A DNA stretch of 64,000 bases from an uncultured Actinomycetes bacterium (GCA_903825035.1 CAIJYV010000034.1:1-64000); one strand, 5' to 3'; shown: positions 18,532-27,770, counted from the stretch's first letter. The notes: generated by a model not told the origin, from the sequence alone. Program-made: numbers and translations.

Positions 18532-19029
18532 CTACTTCTCCTTCACGGAACTACCCGCGGTTTTCTTGCCTTTGGAGGGAGAGGGTTTTGCCTCTGCTCC
18601 CCATTTAAAAACTGTGCGCGCTCGCTCAACCTTCGTCAAGTCCACGCGTACTTCGCCAAGCGACTCATCTCTGATGGTGACCGTGTCGTTGTCAACATTC
18701 ACGACTACGCCTTCGAGTCGGCGGGTTGGTTCGGCGTCGCGCAATTCACGCAAGGTCACGACTTCGCCCACGGTCGTGGAGAAATGCTTCGGCGTGCGAA
18801 GCTTGCGCTCCAGCCCCGGTGACGAAACGTCCAGGGTGTAGCGATTAGAGATTGGGTCATTGGCGTCGAGCCACTCACCAATTTCTCGATTCGCCTTGGT
18901 TACTTCGTCGAGCGTTACGCCACCAGCTTTGCTGACGACGATTTCGAGATTGCCCCCGTGAAATTCGAGGTCGTATAGGTCGAGTCCCAAATTAGAGAGG
19001 ATGGTGGTCACGGGTGTTTCGAGATCCAT
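18532..19029 (-). CDS. rimP: Ribosome maturation factor RimP
   Basis: Assists assembly of the 30S subunit. I choose ATG 19029 (165 residues) because AAGGAGAGG lies immediately upstream and the product then begins with the family-like MDLETPVTTILSNLGLDLYDLEF; the track start at 19098 would read through a leader hairpin. The motif LDVSSPGLERKL is diagnostic. A short Lys/Ser-rich tail ends the protein. It is the first gene of the rimP-nusA-ylxR-infB-rbfA-truB-ribF-rpsO-pnp array and only 2 nt before nusA. Confidence 0.94.
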   Translation of the reverse strand: MDLETPVTTILSNLGLDLYDLEFHGGNLEIVVSKAGGVTLDEVTKANREIGEWLDANDPISNRYTLDVSSPGLERKLRTPKHFSTTVGEVVTLRELRDAEPTRRLEGVVVNVDNDTVTIRDESLGEVRVDLTKVERARTVFKWGAEAKPSPSKGKKTAGSSVKEK

Positions 19030-19061
19030 GCCTCTCCTTTCTATAAATGGACGCAGACAAC

Positions 19062-19087
19062 GAAAAACGCGGGCCTTCAGCCCGCGT
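19062..19087 (-). terminator. Hairpin plus U-run between proS and rimP (attenuator or terminator)
   Basis: A perfect 8-bp stem (ACGCGGGC / GCCCGCGT, 5-nt loop) is followed on the minus strand by a T-run. It could end the proS transcript, but it also lies downstream of a good promoter (19125-19153) inside the rimP leader, so it may work as an attenuator controlling rimP-nusA-infB. Confidence 0.75.
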
Positions 19088-19124
19088 CCACGAGTCAAAC
19101 GTCCTATGCGGACTATCGGCGTCC

Positions 19125-19153
19125 AGTTTATCAGCGCCCCCGATAATCCTCAA
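19125..19153 (-). promoter_or_regulatory. Promoter for the rimP-nusA-infB operon
   Basis: On the minus strand TTGAGG (19148-19153) and TAAACT (19125-19130) are separated by exactly 17 nt. Transcription would start near 19117, giving a leader of about 88 nt that contains the GC-rich hairpin with U-run. Confidence 0.5.
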
Positions 19154-19194
19154 GGGAAGTTCGAAAGATACCCTAAATAGTTAAAAAATAGGGA

Positions 19195-20601
19195 TTAATA
19201 GGATTTTGCGACAATTGCCACCAGGTCGGGCTCCTGGTCGGAAATCGGCATGGTTCCATCGCGGCGTTGGAGGCAGCGGACCGTAATGGCCTCCTTCTTC
19301 AAAACCGTCTCCCCCGCTCCATCAACGGTCTTCCAGTCGAGACGGGCGAATCCGGTTTGGGCTGCGGTGATTGCCTCTTCAACGGTCGACACGTCATGGG
19401 TATTTGAATCTCGATGACCGGTCGCGGCGCTGTAGAGCAGGCGTTGCATGTCCTCGAGCAAGATCTGCGCGTGGGCGACCACCGTGTTGAGCTGGACCTG
19501 CGCCTTCTCGCTGGTGTCTCGACGAGCCACGGTTACTTCACCGACGGCCAAGTCTCGAGGCCCAATCTCAATACGAAGGGGCACTCCCTTGATCTCCCAG
19601 TCGGTCGCTCGGCGTCCAAAGCTGCCCGAGGAAATATCGAGCTCGGCTCGGATACCAGAATCTTGGAGGCGCAAAACCAATTCGCGACAAGCTGCGTGCA
19701 CCGCCTCATCATCACGGACCGCCATAACCACGGCTTGAATTGGTGCCACGACTGGAGGGACGACGAGACCCTTATCGTCTCCGTGAGCCATGATTAACCC
19801 GCCAATGGTGCGAGTAGAGATGCCCCATGAAGTGGTGTGGCAAAATTCTGACGATCCAGCTTCGCTTTGGAAGGTGATATTGAAGGCCTTGGCGAAATTT
19901 GTGCCGAGTTCGTGGCTCGTGGCCATTTGAAGCGCTTTGCCGTCTTTCATCATGCCTTCACAGGTCATTGAATTAATCGCACCAGCGAAACGCTCGCTCT
20001 TGGGCTTGATACCAACATAGGTGGGGACTGCCAAAACCTTTTGCAAAAAGTCGTTGTACACCTCGAGGTGAATTTTGGTGGCGTAGGCCGAGGCATCTTC
20101 GTAGCTCGCGTGTGCACAGTGACCCTCTTGCCACAAGAATTCTGACGTACGCAAGAACAACCGTGGGCGCATCTCCCAGCGAACAACGTTGGCCCACTGG
20201 TTCAACAACAACGGAAGGTCTCGGTGACTTTGCACCCACTTGGCCATGTACTCACCAAAAACAGTTTCCGACGTTGGTCGAACGACAATTGGTTCAGCCA
20301 ACTCTTCGCCTCCGGCAATAGTGACAATGGCGAGTTCGGGGCTGAAGCCCTCAACGTGCTCGGCTTCGCGCTGCAGGTAACTCTCGGGAATAAAGAGCGG
20401 GAAGTAAACGTTTTTGGCTCCGGCGGCCTTAATCCGTTGGTCCACTGCGCTCTGAATGCGCTCCCAAATGGCGTAGCCGTAGGGCCGAATCACCATGGTG
20501 CCACGAACGGGTCCGTTGTCAGCCATCTCAGCCTTGGCCACCACATCTTGATACCACTTCGGAAAGTCTTCTGCCTGGGGGGTCAAGATTGGCTCAGCCA
20601 C
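19195..20601 (-). CDS. proS: Prolyl-tRNA synthetase, archaeal/eukaryotic-type
   Basis: Class II synthetase charging tRNA-Pro. The 468-residue protein lacks the large editing insertion of the common bacterial form and instead shows archaeal/eukaryotic-type features: VRGTMVIRPYGYAIWE, the motif 2 region RWEMRPRLFLRTSEFLWQEGH, and a Zn/C-terminal domain ending in a tyrosine (VAKSY). GTG 20601 has AAGGAG four nt upstream. It is last in the rpsB-to-proS array. A tRNA-Pro gene lies at 50.8 kb. This ProRS type occurs in a minority of bacteria, including some actinobacteria. Confidence 0.94.
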   Translation of the reverse strand: MAEPILTPQAEDFPKWYQDVVAKAEMADNGPVRGTMVIRPYGYAIWERIQSAVDQRIKAAGAKNVYFPLFIPESYLQREAEHVEGFSPELAIVTIAGGEELAEPIVVRPTSETVFGEYMAKWVQSHRDLPLLLNQWANVVRWEMRPRLFLRTSEFLWQEGHCAHASYEDASAYATKIHLEVYNDFLQKVLAVPTYVGIKPKSERFAGAINSMTCEGMMKDGKALQMATSHELGTNFAKAFNITFQSEAGSSEFCHTTSWGISTRTIGGLIMAHGDDKGLVVPPVVAPIQAVVMAVRDDEAVHAACRELVLRLQDSGIRAELDISSGSFGRRATDWEIKGVPLRIEIGPRDLAVGEVTVARRDTSEKAQVQLNTVVAHAQILLEDMQRLLYSAATGHRDSNTHDVSTVEEAITAAQTGFARLDWKTVDGAGETVLKKEAITVRCLQRRDGTMPISDQEPDLVAIVAKSY

Positions 20602-20641
20602 GGTGCTCCTTAATTGCGTTCTAGTAAAGGATACTCAGGCG

Positions 20642-21871
20642 CTAGTTCTGAGTGCGCTTGCGAATGAGTTCAATACGCTCGCCGGCATTATTCGCGTCAG
20701 CGCCCTTGGCGTCGAGCAGCTGGGCCCGGTCCGCCTCGGCTTCGGCTTCGGCTCCCAAGTCACGCTTAGCGAGTCGAGCAGCCACGCCTTCTTCAGCAAT
20801 TTTCTTAGCCTCCGCCACCAGCGCTTCGACCATTTCGTCTTCGGGCACCACTCGAATAATTTGACCTTGAATGAAGAGGTGCCCGCGCTTCTTACCCGCC
20901 GCAATCCCGAGATCCGCGTGCCGTGCTTCGCCGGGACCATTAACGACACAGCCCATCACCGCGACTTGAATAGGAATCTGTAATTCGCTAAGGGCCGCCT
21001 GGGCTTCGTTAGCAATCTTGATGACGTCAACTTCGCTTCGTCCGCACGAGGGGCACGCAATGAGGTCCAACCCTTTTCTCTCACGCAGTCCTAGCGATTC
21101 GAGCAACTGACGTCCGGCACGAGCCTCCTCCACCGGATCGGCGGTGAGCGAATAGCGAAGCGTATCGCCAATGCCTTCGCTCAACAACGTGGCAATTCCG
21201 GCGGTGCCCTTGATCAACCCACCGGGCAGTGGGCCGGCTTCGGTGACCCCGAGGTGCAGGGGGTGGTCAAATGTTTCCGAGGCCAAGCGGTAGGCCGCAA
21301 TCATCAGCGCTACCGATGAAGCCTTCACCGAAATCTTCACGTCCGAAAAATCAACCTCTTGGAAGTACGCCAGCTCAATACGAGCCGACTCGACCAGCGC
21401 CTCAGGTGTAGCTCCTCCGAACTTTTCGTAGATATCGGGGTGGAGAGAGCCGGCGTTAACCCCAATTCGAATTGGTACGCCGCGGTCTTTTGCCTCACGA
21501 GCCACGAGTTTGATCTCTTCGGGCTTTCGCAGGTTTCCGGGATTCAAGCGCAGTCCGTGCACACCCGCTTCAAGAGCGGCGAGGGCCATCTCGACGTGGA
21601 AGTGAATGTCGGCCACGATGGGAACTGGTGAGCGTGGGACAATCTGAGCGAGTCCCTCAGCGGCGGCCTGCTCATTACAGGTACAGCGAACGATGTCCGC
21701 CCCAGCCGCGGTGAGCGCGTAAATCTGCTGCAGGGTGCCCTCAACATCAGCGGTCTTGGTGGTGGTCATGGACTGCACTGAAATTGGAGCGTCCCCACCA
21801 ACTTTGACCGAACCGACAGAAATCTGACGAGTCGTGCGACGAGGCGTTAAGGGATTGGCAGTTACATCCAC
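20642..21871 (-). CDS. ispG: (E)-4-hydroxy-3-methylbut-2-enyl-diphosphate synthase
   Basis: Iron-sulfur enzyme of the non-mevalonate (MEP) isoprenoid pathway that makes HMBPP from MEcPP. The TIM-barrel part shows ISVQSMTTTKTADVEGT and GLRLNPGN; the [4Fe-4S] cysteines are in LIACPSCGRSEVD and VMGCVVNGPGEA. The 409-residue length is normal, with an acidic C-terminal extension (AEAEAEADRAQ). It lies in one array with dxr, another MEP enzyme, and rseP, the common actinobacterial order dxr-rseP-ispG. Confidence 0.96.
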   Translation of the reverse strand: MDVTANPLTPRRTTRQISVGSVKVGGDAPISVQSMTTTKTADVEGTLQQIYALTAAGADIVRCTCNEQAAAEGLAQIVPRSPVPIVADIHFHVEMALAALEAGVHGLRLNPGNLRKPEEIKLVAREAKDRGVPIRIGVNAGSLHPDIYEKFGGATPEALVESARIELAYFQEVDFSDVKISVKASSVALMIAAYRLASETFDHPLHLGVTEAGPLPGGLIKGTAGIATLLSEGIGDTLRYSLTADPVEEARAGRQLLESLGLRERKGLDLIACPSCGRSEVDVIKIANEAQAALSELQIPIQVAVMGCVVNGPGEARHADLGIAAGKKRGHLFIQGQIIRVVPEDEMVEALVAEAKKIAEEGVAARLAKRDLGAEAEAEADRAQLLDAKGADANNAGERIELIRKRTQN

Positions 21872-21967
21872 GGTTCTATTCTGCCCGCTTTTTGAACTGA
21901 CCGTAACCAGATTTTGCGGGAAATTTTCGGGTCACCTTGATTTCCAAGGTCCGGACGCGAGGTGAAA

Positions 21968-23221
21968 CTACTTGAATGGGTTCACCATCGGGTGGGCAAT
22001 GTCTAGATATAACGTGCAGACGAAGAGGACTAACAAAACTCCAACGAAACCCACGGTCAATAAATTCAATTTGGCCAGATCAAATTTATAACGACGGCCT
22101 TTACGAGAACGCAGACGCTCGTAGGTGGCGATTGCCACATATCCCCCATCCAAGGGCAAGAGCGGCATCATGTTGAGGACCCCAATAAAAATATTCACCG
22201 TCATCAGCACCCCAAGCAACGGCGCCCATCCGGCGTTAGCTGCCTGGGTGGCGATACGGACCACCCCAACGATTGATTGCGGGCGTTGCTGCTGGTTCTG
22301 GGGCGAGTTAGCCGCAGTCGGTGAAGAGACCTGGTGGAAGAGGCTCGCAAACATTCCTGGCGAGAACACGTGGCCAATAGCCTTGACCGCTGACGTAATG
22401 GTGCTGCCCACGATGTGGAACCCGTTTGGTATTGCCGATGTCACTCCGACCGGAACAATCTGTTCGCCAACGGCAATTCCGAGGTAGCCAACGGGCTGAT
22501 TACCAACGGTGATTGGCGCGCCACCGCTCTTGAGCGTTCGACCATCGACGGGGGTAACTCGCACAGTGAAGTAAGAGCCATTTCGCTCGACGCGCAAGAT
22601 TACGAGCTGTCCTGCCTTGGAATGTATTGCCGTAGTCAACATCGTGGGATCGGTGACCTTTGCTCCATCAACCGAAACAATGCGGTCGCCACTTCGAAGT
22701 CCCGCCTGTTGAGCGGCCGTTTTGGGGTGACCATCCCATTGCGCAAATCCGGTTATGCCAACGTGCGAAGGGCTGGACTGGCCAATGAACAGCAACGAAG
22801 ACCAGACCAAAAGCAAGGCCATCACAACGTGCATGAACGATCCCGCGGAGGCAAAGAGCACCTTGCGCGGAAAGCTCGCCTGCCGGTAAGTCCGAGACTC
22901 AATGGCGGGGTCGACCTCATCATTCCAAGTCATGCCCGGCACTTTGACGTATCCACCCAACAAAAGAGCCCGCACTCCGTAGCGTGTCTCGCCGATTTGC
23001 TTAGACCACAAGACGGGTCCAAATCCCACGAAGAAATCAGTTACCAGCATTCCCGATCGTTTCGCGGTGATGTAATGCCCAAATTCGTGAGCCATCACCA
23101 TGAAGATGATCGCCAAAATAATTAGTGGCAGTGTCCAGCCCGCGATTGCAGTGAGGATGGACCCAAATGCGATCAGCCCAACGAGCAAAACCCACGGAGA
23201 TTGGCGTGTTGACGTATTCAT
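21968..23221 (-). CDS. rseP: RseP-like site-2 zinc metalloprotease (M50)
   Basis: Intramembrane protease of the S2P family that cleaves membrane-bound regulators such as anti-sigma factors. The zinc site HEFGH lies in the first membrane segments (AHEFGHYITAKRSG), a PDZ domain occupies about residues 150-230 (GLRSGDRIVSVDGAKV), and the C-terminal membrane part has NMMPLLPLDGGYV with the third zinc ligand. About four membrane segments. It starts 2 nt after dxr. In mycobacteria the orthologue (Rip1) sits in the same dxr-rip-ispG context. The substrate is not identified here. Confidence 0.93.
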   Translation of the reverse strand: MNTSTRQSPWVLLVGLIAFGSILTAIAGWTLPLIILAIIFMVMAHEFGHYITAKRSGMLVTDFFVGFGPVLWSKQIGETRYGVRALLLGGYVKVPGMTWNDEVDPAIESRTYRQASFPRKVLFASAGSFMHVVMALLLVWSSLLFIGQSSPSHVGITGFAQWDGHPKTAAQQAGLRSGDRIVSVDGAKVTDPTMLTTAIHSKAGQLVILRVERNGSYFTVRVTPVDGRTLKSGGAPITVGNQPVGYLGIAVGEQIVPVGVTSAIPNGFHIVGSTITSAVKAIGHVFSPGMFASLFHQVSSPTAANSPQNQQQRPQSIVGVVRIATQAANAGWAPLLGVLMTVNIFIGVLNMMPLLPLDGGYVAIATYERLRSRKGRRYKFDLAKLNLLTVGFVGVLLVLFVCTLYLDIAHPMVNPFK

Positions 23222-23223
23222 AC

Positions 23224-24384
23224 CTATCTGGGCAGGTTAGCGGTGGCGACCTCTCGAGCACGCTTATCGGCGGCTAAGAGTTCCGTAAGAGAGGTGAGGG
23301 TTACTGGCTCATAGAGGGCCAGAGTTTCAGCGACCGTTTCAACAATTTGTCGCCACGAAATCTGATCATTCAAGAATGCCGCGACAGCTACTTCATTGGC
23401 CGCGCTCAACCACGCCGGCGCTGCTCCGCCCAGACGAGCGGCCTCATACGCAATAGTGAGTGCCGGAAAGTTTTGCGTATCGGGTGGCAAAAATTCCAGA
23501 GAGAAGGGTGTCTGAAAATCCATCGCGCCCCAGGAGTGATCGAGCCTCTCAGGCATCCCCAAGCAATACGCAATCGGTAGGCGCATGTCGGGTTTGGAGA
23601 GCTGCGCAATCACTGAACCGTCTACGTATTCGACCATTGAATGCACAATTGATTGTGGGTGCACCACAACGTCAACGCGATCGACTTCAATTCCGAACAA
23701 AGCGGCGGCTTCGAGAACCTCTAAACCCTTATTCATCAATGTCGATGAGTCGATGGTGATCTTTGGACCCATTGCCCAGGTGGGATGAGCCAACGCTTGC
23801 GCCTTCGTGACCTGGTCGAGCGCTTCACTCGCCCAGCCGCGAAATGGTCCCCCGGAAGCGGTGAGGACAAGGCGGCGCACATCGGGAAACCCTTCCGCCT
23901 TCGAGGCGCCAGCGAGGGCTTGATGAATCGCACAGTGCTCAGAATCAATTGGTAACAACTCTGCGCCGGGGGTATGGCGAACACGTTCGACTAGCGGCGC
24001 TGCTGCTATCAAGGATTCTTTGTTAGCGAGGGCCAAGCGCTTACCCGCTTCCAATGCCGACAAGGTAACGGGAAGTCCCGCAAAACCCACGACCGCATTT
24101 ACAACCGTGTCAGCGGAGCTCGCAAGTTCGCTCAGTCCTTCGTCTCCGACGAGCACCGAGACTCCCGGCATGGCGGTCATGACGAGATCGCGACACGCAT
24201 TCGTAGGGACCCCGATGCGATTGACGCCAAACTCCTTGGCGATTTCGATTAGCCGCTCGAGATTTCCACTTCCGCCAGCGATAGATGTGAGTTCAAATCG
24301 CTCCGGTTCACGACGAAGCACTTCGAGCGTTTGGGTTCCAATGGAACCAGTTGCACCAAGTAACGCAACGGAGGTACGGCTCAT
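23224..24384 (-). CDS. dxr: 1-deoxy-D-xylulose-5-phosphate reductoisomerase
   Basis: NADPH- and metal-dependent enzyme making MEP, the committed step of bacterial isoprenoid synthesis. The N-terminal Rossmann motif LLGATGSIGTQTL, ALANKESLIAAAP, the metal/substrate motif IDSEHCAIHQAL, and the flexible loop region HPTWAMGPKITIDSSTLMNKGLE-type sequence are all present. 386 residues, normal length. It sits 3 nt after cdsA and 2 nt before rseP. Confidence 0.96.
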   Translation of the reverse strand: MSRTSVALLGATGSIGTQTLEVLRREPERFELTSIAGGSGNLERLIEIAKEFGVNRIGVPTNACRDLVMTAMPGVSVLVGDEGLSELASSADTVVNAVVGFAGLPVTLSALEAGKRLALANKESLIAAAPLVERVRHTPGAELLPIDSEHCAIHQALAGASKAEGFPDVRRLVLTASGGPFRGWASEALDQVTKAQALAHPTWAMGPKITIDSSTLMNKGLEVLEAAALFGIEVDRVDVVVHPQSIVHSMVEYVDGSVIAQLSKPDMRLPIAYCLGMPERLDHSWGAMDFQTPFSLEFLPPDTQNFPALTIAYEAARLGGAAPAWLSAANEVAVAAFLNDQISWRQIVETVAETLALYEPVTLTSLTELLAADKRAREVATANLPR

Positions 24385-24387
24385 GGC

Positions 24388-25683
24388 CTAACTCAGGTGC
24401 GCGAAGTGAGTGAAATAGAACACCGCCGGTAAGGCGAAGAGGAGTCCATCAACCCGGTCGATGAGCCCTCCGTGCCCAGGCAACAACTTGCCCATGTCCT
24501 TAACCCCAAGAGAGCGCTTAACCATTGATTCGAAGAGGTCCCCCATTGGCACGACCAAGGCAATGATCATCGCGAGCTCCAAGCCGTGTCGAGCAGTCCA
24601 CGGAGACATTTGGGGAAGAAGGAAGTATCCAACCAAGAGGGTAATTGCGCTTCCACCGATGAGTCCGCCCACCGTCTTATTGGGTGAAAGGGTCGGGTTT
24701 AACGGACGCTTTCCAAACCAGCGACCAGTAAAGAGGGCGCCCGTGTCATTGGCCATAGTGAGCATGACCGTTCCCCAAAGGAAGGCAATTCCGTGACGAC
24801 CGGCAAAGGTGTGCGAAGAGAGGAGAAGCAGAGCAAAAGAGCCAAGTCCACCGACCCAAATGAACACGAAAACGGTGGAACCAAGCCCTTCCATAACGTC
24901 GAGCTTTTGCGGTGAGAGGGCGTACCAGATAAATCCCAGGATGATCATCATCACTGACGTTGCCGCGTAGCCAGAAAAGTTTCCGTACAGATAGCTATAG
25001 GTTCCCAAGGAAACAACGCCCGCGATGCCGAGTCCGCTGGCGGGGTGATATCCCGACGCTCTAAATCCTTCGAAAACCTCAGCACTGGCAGTTCCTAGTA
25101 CCAGCAAGACAACGATGGCCGTGATAGTCGAACCTAAATAGAAGACGCCAAAGAGAGCCAAAGCGAGGCCGATACCCGTGGCGGTGGCACGACCAACAGT
25201 GGAAGTTTGTGCTTGGCGAACCGCTCGACCAGCCAGAGGGTCGCGTGGGGCGTCAGCGGTGTGGCGCACCAACGGCGCAACTACGGGTTCGGGACGAGCG
25301 AAGGTCTCAGGGTCGAGTTCTTCAACGACGTACCGGTCACGCGCAGGGGGCATCTGCCAACTACGAGCATCTTCGACGGGGTCACGCTCTGCCAATACCG
25401 AGGCGTCGAACTGTTCTTCGTGAGCCACCCAGTCCGCTTCTCCTTCGCGCCATGCGGGAGCGGGGATGTTTGCCCAGGGGTCATCGTCTGCAATTTCGCG
25501 CGCAACAACGAGCGGAACTGCGCCCGTGGGCTGCTCAGTCCAGTGCGGCAGCAAAGTGTCCGGGTCGACTGCGGGAATCTGATCGACAAGGTCGGCGGCT
25601 TGGTCGGCCCCGGAGATCGTTACTCCAGTAACTGGCAACTCGCCCGTGGGCTCGTCATCGTAGAAGCGACCGTCAGACCTCAA
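24388..25683 (-). CDS. cdsA: Phosphatidate cytidylyltransferase (CDP-diglyceride synthase)
   Basis: Integral membrane enzyme activating phosphatidic acid with CTP to CDP-diacylglycerol, the precursor of all phospholipids. The C-terminal ~250 residues hold about eight membrane segments and the signature HGGLIDRVDGLLFALP preceded by SLGVKDMGKLLPG. The N-terminal ~170 residues are a hydrophilic, acidic extension that is variable in actinobacteria. The start is uncertain: the track uses TTG 25719 (47-nt overlap with frr); I list TTG 25683, which overlaps the frr stop by 11 nt and follows an AAGGA. Domain assignment does not depend on this choice. Confidence 0.9.
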   Translation of the reverse strand: MRSDGRFYDDEPTGELPVTGVTISGADQAADLVDQIPAVDPDTLLPHWTEQPTGAVPLVVAREIADDDPWANIPAPAWREGEADWVAHEEQFDASVLAERDPVEDARSWQMPPARDRYVVEELDPETFARPEPVVAPLVRHTADAPRDPLAGRAVRQAQTSTVGRATATGIGLALALFGVFYLGSTITAIVVLLVLGTASAEVFEGFRASGYHPASGLGIAGVVSLGTYSYLYGNFSGYAATSVMMIILGFIWYALSPQKLDVMEGLGSTVFVFIWVGGLGSFALLLLSSHTFAGRHGIAFLWGTVMLTMANDTGALFTGRWFGKRPLNPTLSPNKTVGGLIGGSAITLLVGYFLLPQMSPWTARHGLELAMIIALVVPMGDLFESMVKRSLGVKDMGKLLPGHGGLIDRVDGLLFALPAVFYFTHFAHLS

Positions 25684-26245
25684 GGAGCTCTTGTTCCTTG
25701 TGCGCGAGGAGTTGGTCAATCATGGCCACCTCATCTTGAGTCATCTTGTCGAGCACCTTTTCAATGCGCTCGATGTCATCTTTCGACAGACCGTGTTCCT
25801 TTTCTCCGCCTTCAAGCTCTTGGCGAGCGTGGCGACGAACGCCGCGAACAGCGACCTTGCCATCTTCAGCCTTAGTCTTGACAACTTTGACGAAGGACTT
25901 ACGGCGCTCTTCAGTCAGCGAGGGGAAGTTGAGGCGTATGACCTGGCCATCGTTGGAAGGGTTGAGTCCGAGATCGGCGTTTTGGATCGCCTTTTCGATT
26001 GCGGCCATCGCCCCTTTGTCAAAGGGCGAAACCACGAGCGTCCGTGGCTCGGGCACTGAAAAGTTAGCCAGCTGCTTGAGCGGGGTTTCGGAACCGTAAT
26101 AGTCGACCATGAGTCCTTCGACGAGGCTCGATGAAGCGCGCCCGGTACGAACCGCGGCGAACTCACTCTTGACGTGGTCGAGCGCCTTCACCATGCGCTC
26201 TTTGGAGTCTTCGAGCACGTATTCGAGAAATTCGTCTTTTTCCAT
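25673..26245 (-). CDS. frr: Ribosome recycling factor
   Basis: Splits post-termination ribosomes together with EF-G. The 190-residue protein has VRTGRASSSLVEGLMVDYYG and the P-rich hinge PEPRTLVVSPFDKGAM, followed by VAVRGVRRHARQEL, all characteristic. Its ATG shares a base with the pyrH stop (TAATG), showing strong coupling, the usual pyrH-frr arrangement. Confidence 0.96.
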   Translation of the reverse strand: MEKDEFLEYVLEDSKERMVKALDHVKSEFAAVRTGRASSSLVEGLMVDYYGSETPLKQLANFSVPEPRTLVVSPFDKGAMAAIEKAIQNADLGLNPSNDGQVIRLNFPSLTEERRKSFVKVVKTKAEDGKVAVRGVRRHARQELEGGEKEHGLSKDDIERIEKVLDKMTQDEVAMIDQLLAHKEQELLEV

Positions 26246-26955
26246 TACTTCACCAGCGTACCGACAGCTTCGCCATCTAGAGCACGTCCTAAATTACCCG
26301 GCTGCATCAGGTCGAAGACCCGTAGCGGCAGGTGGTTGTCCTTGCAGAATGTGATTGCGGTCATGTCCATAACTCGCAAGTCTTGGCGGATGACCTCATC
26401 GAATGAGATTTCTTCGAACTTCGTGGCCGAAGGATCCTTGCGGGGATCGGCCGAATAGACGCCGTCTACTCCCCCGTGCGTTCCCTTCAGAACGTACTGG
26501 GCTTCAATCTCAGCAGCACGCTGCGCGGCGGGGGTGTCGGTGGTGAAATAGGGATTGCCCATTCCCGCGGCGAAGATCACAACTCGACCCTTTTCCAGGT
26601 GGCGAACAGCGCGACGGCGAATATAGGGCTCGGCGACCTGATCCATGCCAATGGCGGACATCACGCGCGTGGCGCGTCCGTGAGATTCAATGGCGTCTTG
26701 GAGTGCGAGCGAATTAATGACCGTTCCGAGCATGCCCATCAAGTCTGAGTTCGCACGATTCATGCCGGCCATCGCGCCCGTGGCGCCGCGCCAAATGTTT
26801 CCTCCGCCGACTACTACCGCTAATTCGAGACCGCCCTTGGCCATGGCCTGGGAGATCTCGCGCGCGAGAAAGTCAACGGTGGAGGCATCGATCGTCTCGT
26901 CTGAAGCCGCTGAGGCGAGAGCCTCACCCGAGAGTTTTAGAACGAGTCGACGCAC
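26245..26955 (-). CDS. pyrH: Uridylate kinase (UMP kinase)
   Basis: Phosphorylates UMP to UDP in pyrimidine synthesis; hexameric amino-acid-kinase fold. Motifs: LKLSGEAL at the N-terminus, VVVGGGNIWRG (phosphate loop), and GVDGVYSADPRKDPSA near the C-terminal half. 236 residues, normal. Start GTG 26955, 9 nt after the tsf stop. It overlaps frr by one base. Confidence 0.95.
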   Translation of the reverse strand: MRRLVLKLSGEALASAASDETIDASTVDFLAREISQAMAKGGLELAVVVGGGNIWRGATGAMAGMNRANSDLMGMLGTVINSLALQDAIESHGRATRVMSAIGMDQVAEPYIRRRAVRHLEKGRVVIFAAGMGNPYFTTDTPAAQRAAEIEAQYVLKGTHGGVDGVYSADPRKDPSATKFEEISFDEVIRQDLRVMDMTAITFCKDNHLPLRVFDLMQPGNLGRALDGEAVGTLVK

Positions 26956-26964
26956 GTAACGAAT

Positions 26965-27759
26965 CTAGCCTCCGATGACGACCTGCGCGTAGGCAGTAAT
27001 CGTCGCGGAACCCAAATATTGTTCGATTGTTTGCTTTTCGTCGCGAACAAAGGGCTGTTCGAGCAAAACGCGCTCTTTAAACCAGCCATTCAAGCGGCCC
27101 TCAATGATCTTGGGCAACGCCGCGTCGGGCTTACCTTCGTTGCGAGAAATCTCTTCAACGGTGGCGCGCTCGGCGTCAACCTCGGCCTGAGGAACGTCTT
27201 CACGCTTCAAGTATGAAGGCTTGGAGAAAGCGACGTGTACGCATATCTCGTGTGCGATCTCGGCGTTGCCACCCTTCACAACAACTGCCACGGCGTTGAC
27301 GCCGCGGCCAGACTGCTGGTGCAGGTAGGTTTCGACGACTTCGTCGGCCCCGGCCTCAAGTCGGTACACGCGACCGATGGAGATGTTCTCCTTCAAGGTG
27401 GTGAGCATGGTTTCGATTCGACCCTGGAATTCGCTCACGGCAGATTCGCCGCTCTCACAAACCTTGGCGGCAATTTCGTCCACCAGAGCGGTGAACTCCT
27501 CTGACTTAGCGACGAAGTCGGTCTCACAACGTAGCTCGACCATCGCGGCCACGTTTCCGTTGCGCACGACTGAAACTGCACCTTCTGAGGCGTCACGCTC
27601 AGCGCGCTTAGCGGCTGAGGCAAGTCCTTGAACTCGGAGCCACTGGGTAGCGGCTTCCATGTCTCCGTTGTTGGCCTCGAGGGCCTTCTTCGCGTCCATC
27701 ATGCCAACGCCGGTGGCTTGGCGAAGCGTTTGTACGTCCTTGGCGGTAATCACCGTCAT
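26965..27759 (-). CDS. tsf: Elongation factor Ts
   Basis: Guanine-nucleotide exchange factor for EF-Tu. The N-terminal UBA-like helix TLRQATGVGMMDAKKALEANNGD is diagnostic, as is RCETDFVAKSEEF, the Tu-contacting TDFV motif. 264 residues. AAGGAG lies just before ATG 27759. It follows rpsB by 11 nt, the near-universal rpsB-tsf pair. Confidence 0.97.
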   Translation of the reverse strand: MTVITAKDVQTLRQATGVGMMDAKKALEANNGDMEAATQWLRVQGLASAAKRAERDASEGAVSVVRNGNVAAMVELRCETDFVAKSEEFTALVDEIAAKVCESGESAVSEFQGRIETMLTTLKENISIGRVYRLEAGADEVVETYLHQQSGRGVNAVAVVVKGGNAEIAHEICVHVAFSKPSYLKREDVPQAEVDAERATVEEISRNEGKPDAALPKIIEGRLNGWFKERVLLEQPFVRDEKQTIEQYLGSATITAYAQVVIGG

Positions 27760-27770
27760 GTCTCCTTGTA

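Noticed and set aside
22415-23125. 236-codon plus-strand ORF opposite rseP
   Set aside because: Antisense shadow of a conserved protease gene; no motif.
25207-25875. 222-codon plus-strand ORF opposite cdsA and frr
   Set aside because: Shadow frame crossing two conserved genes, including the frr C-terminus.
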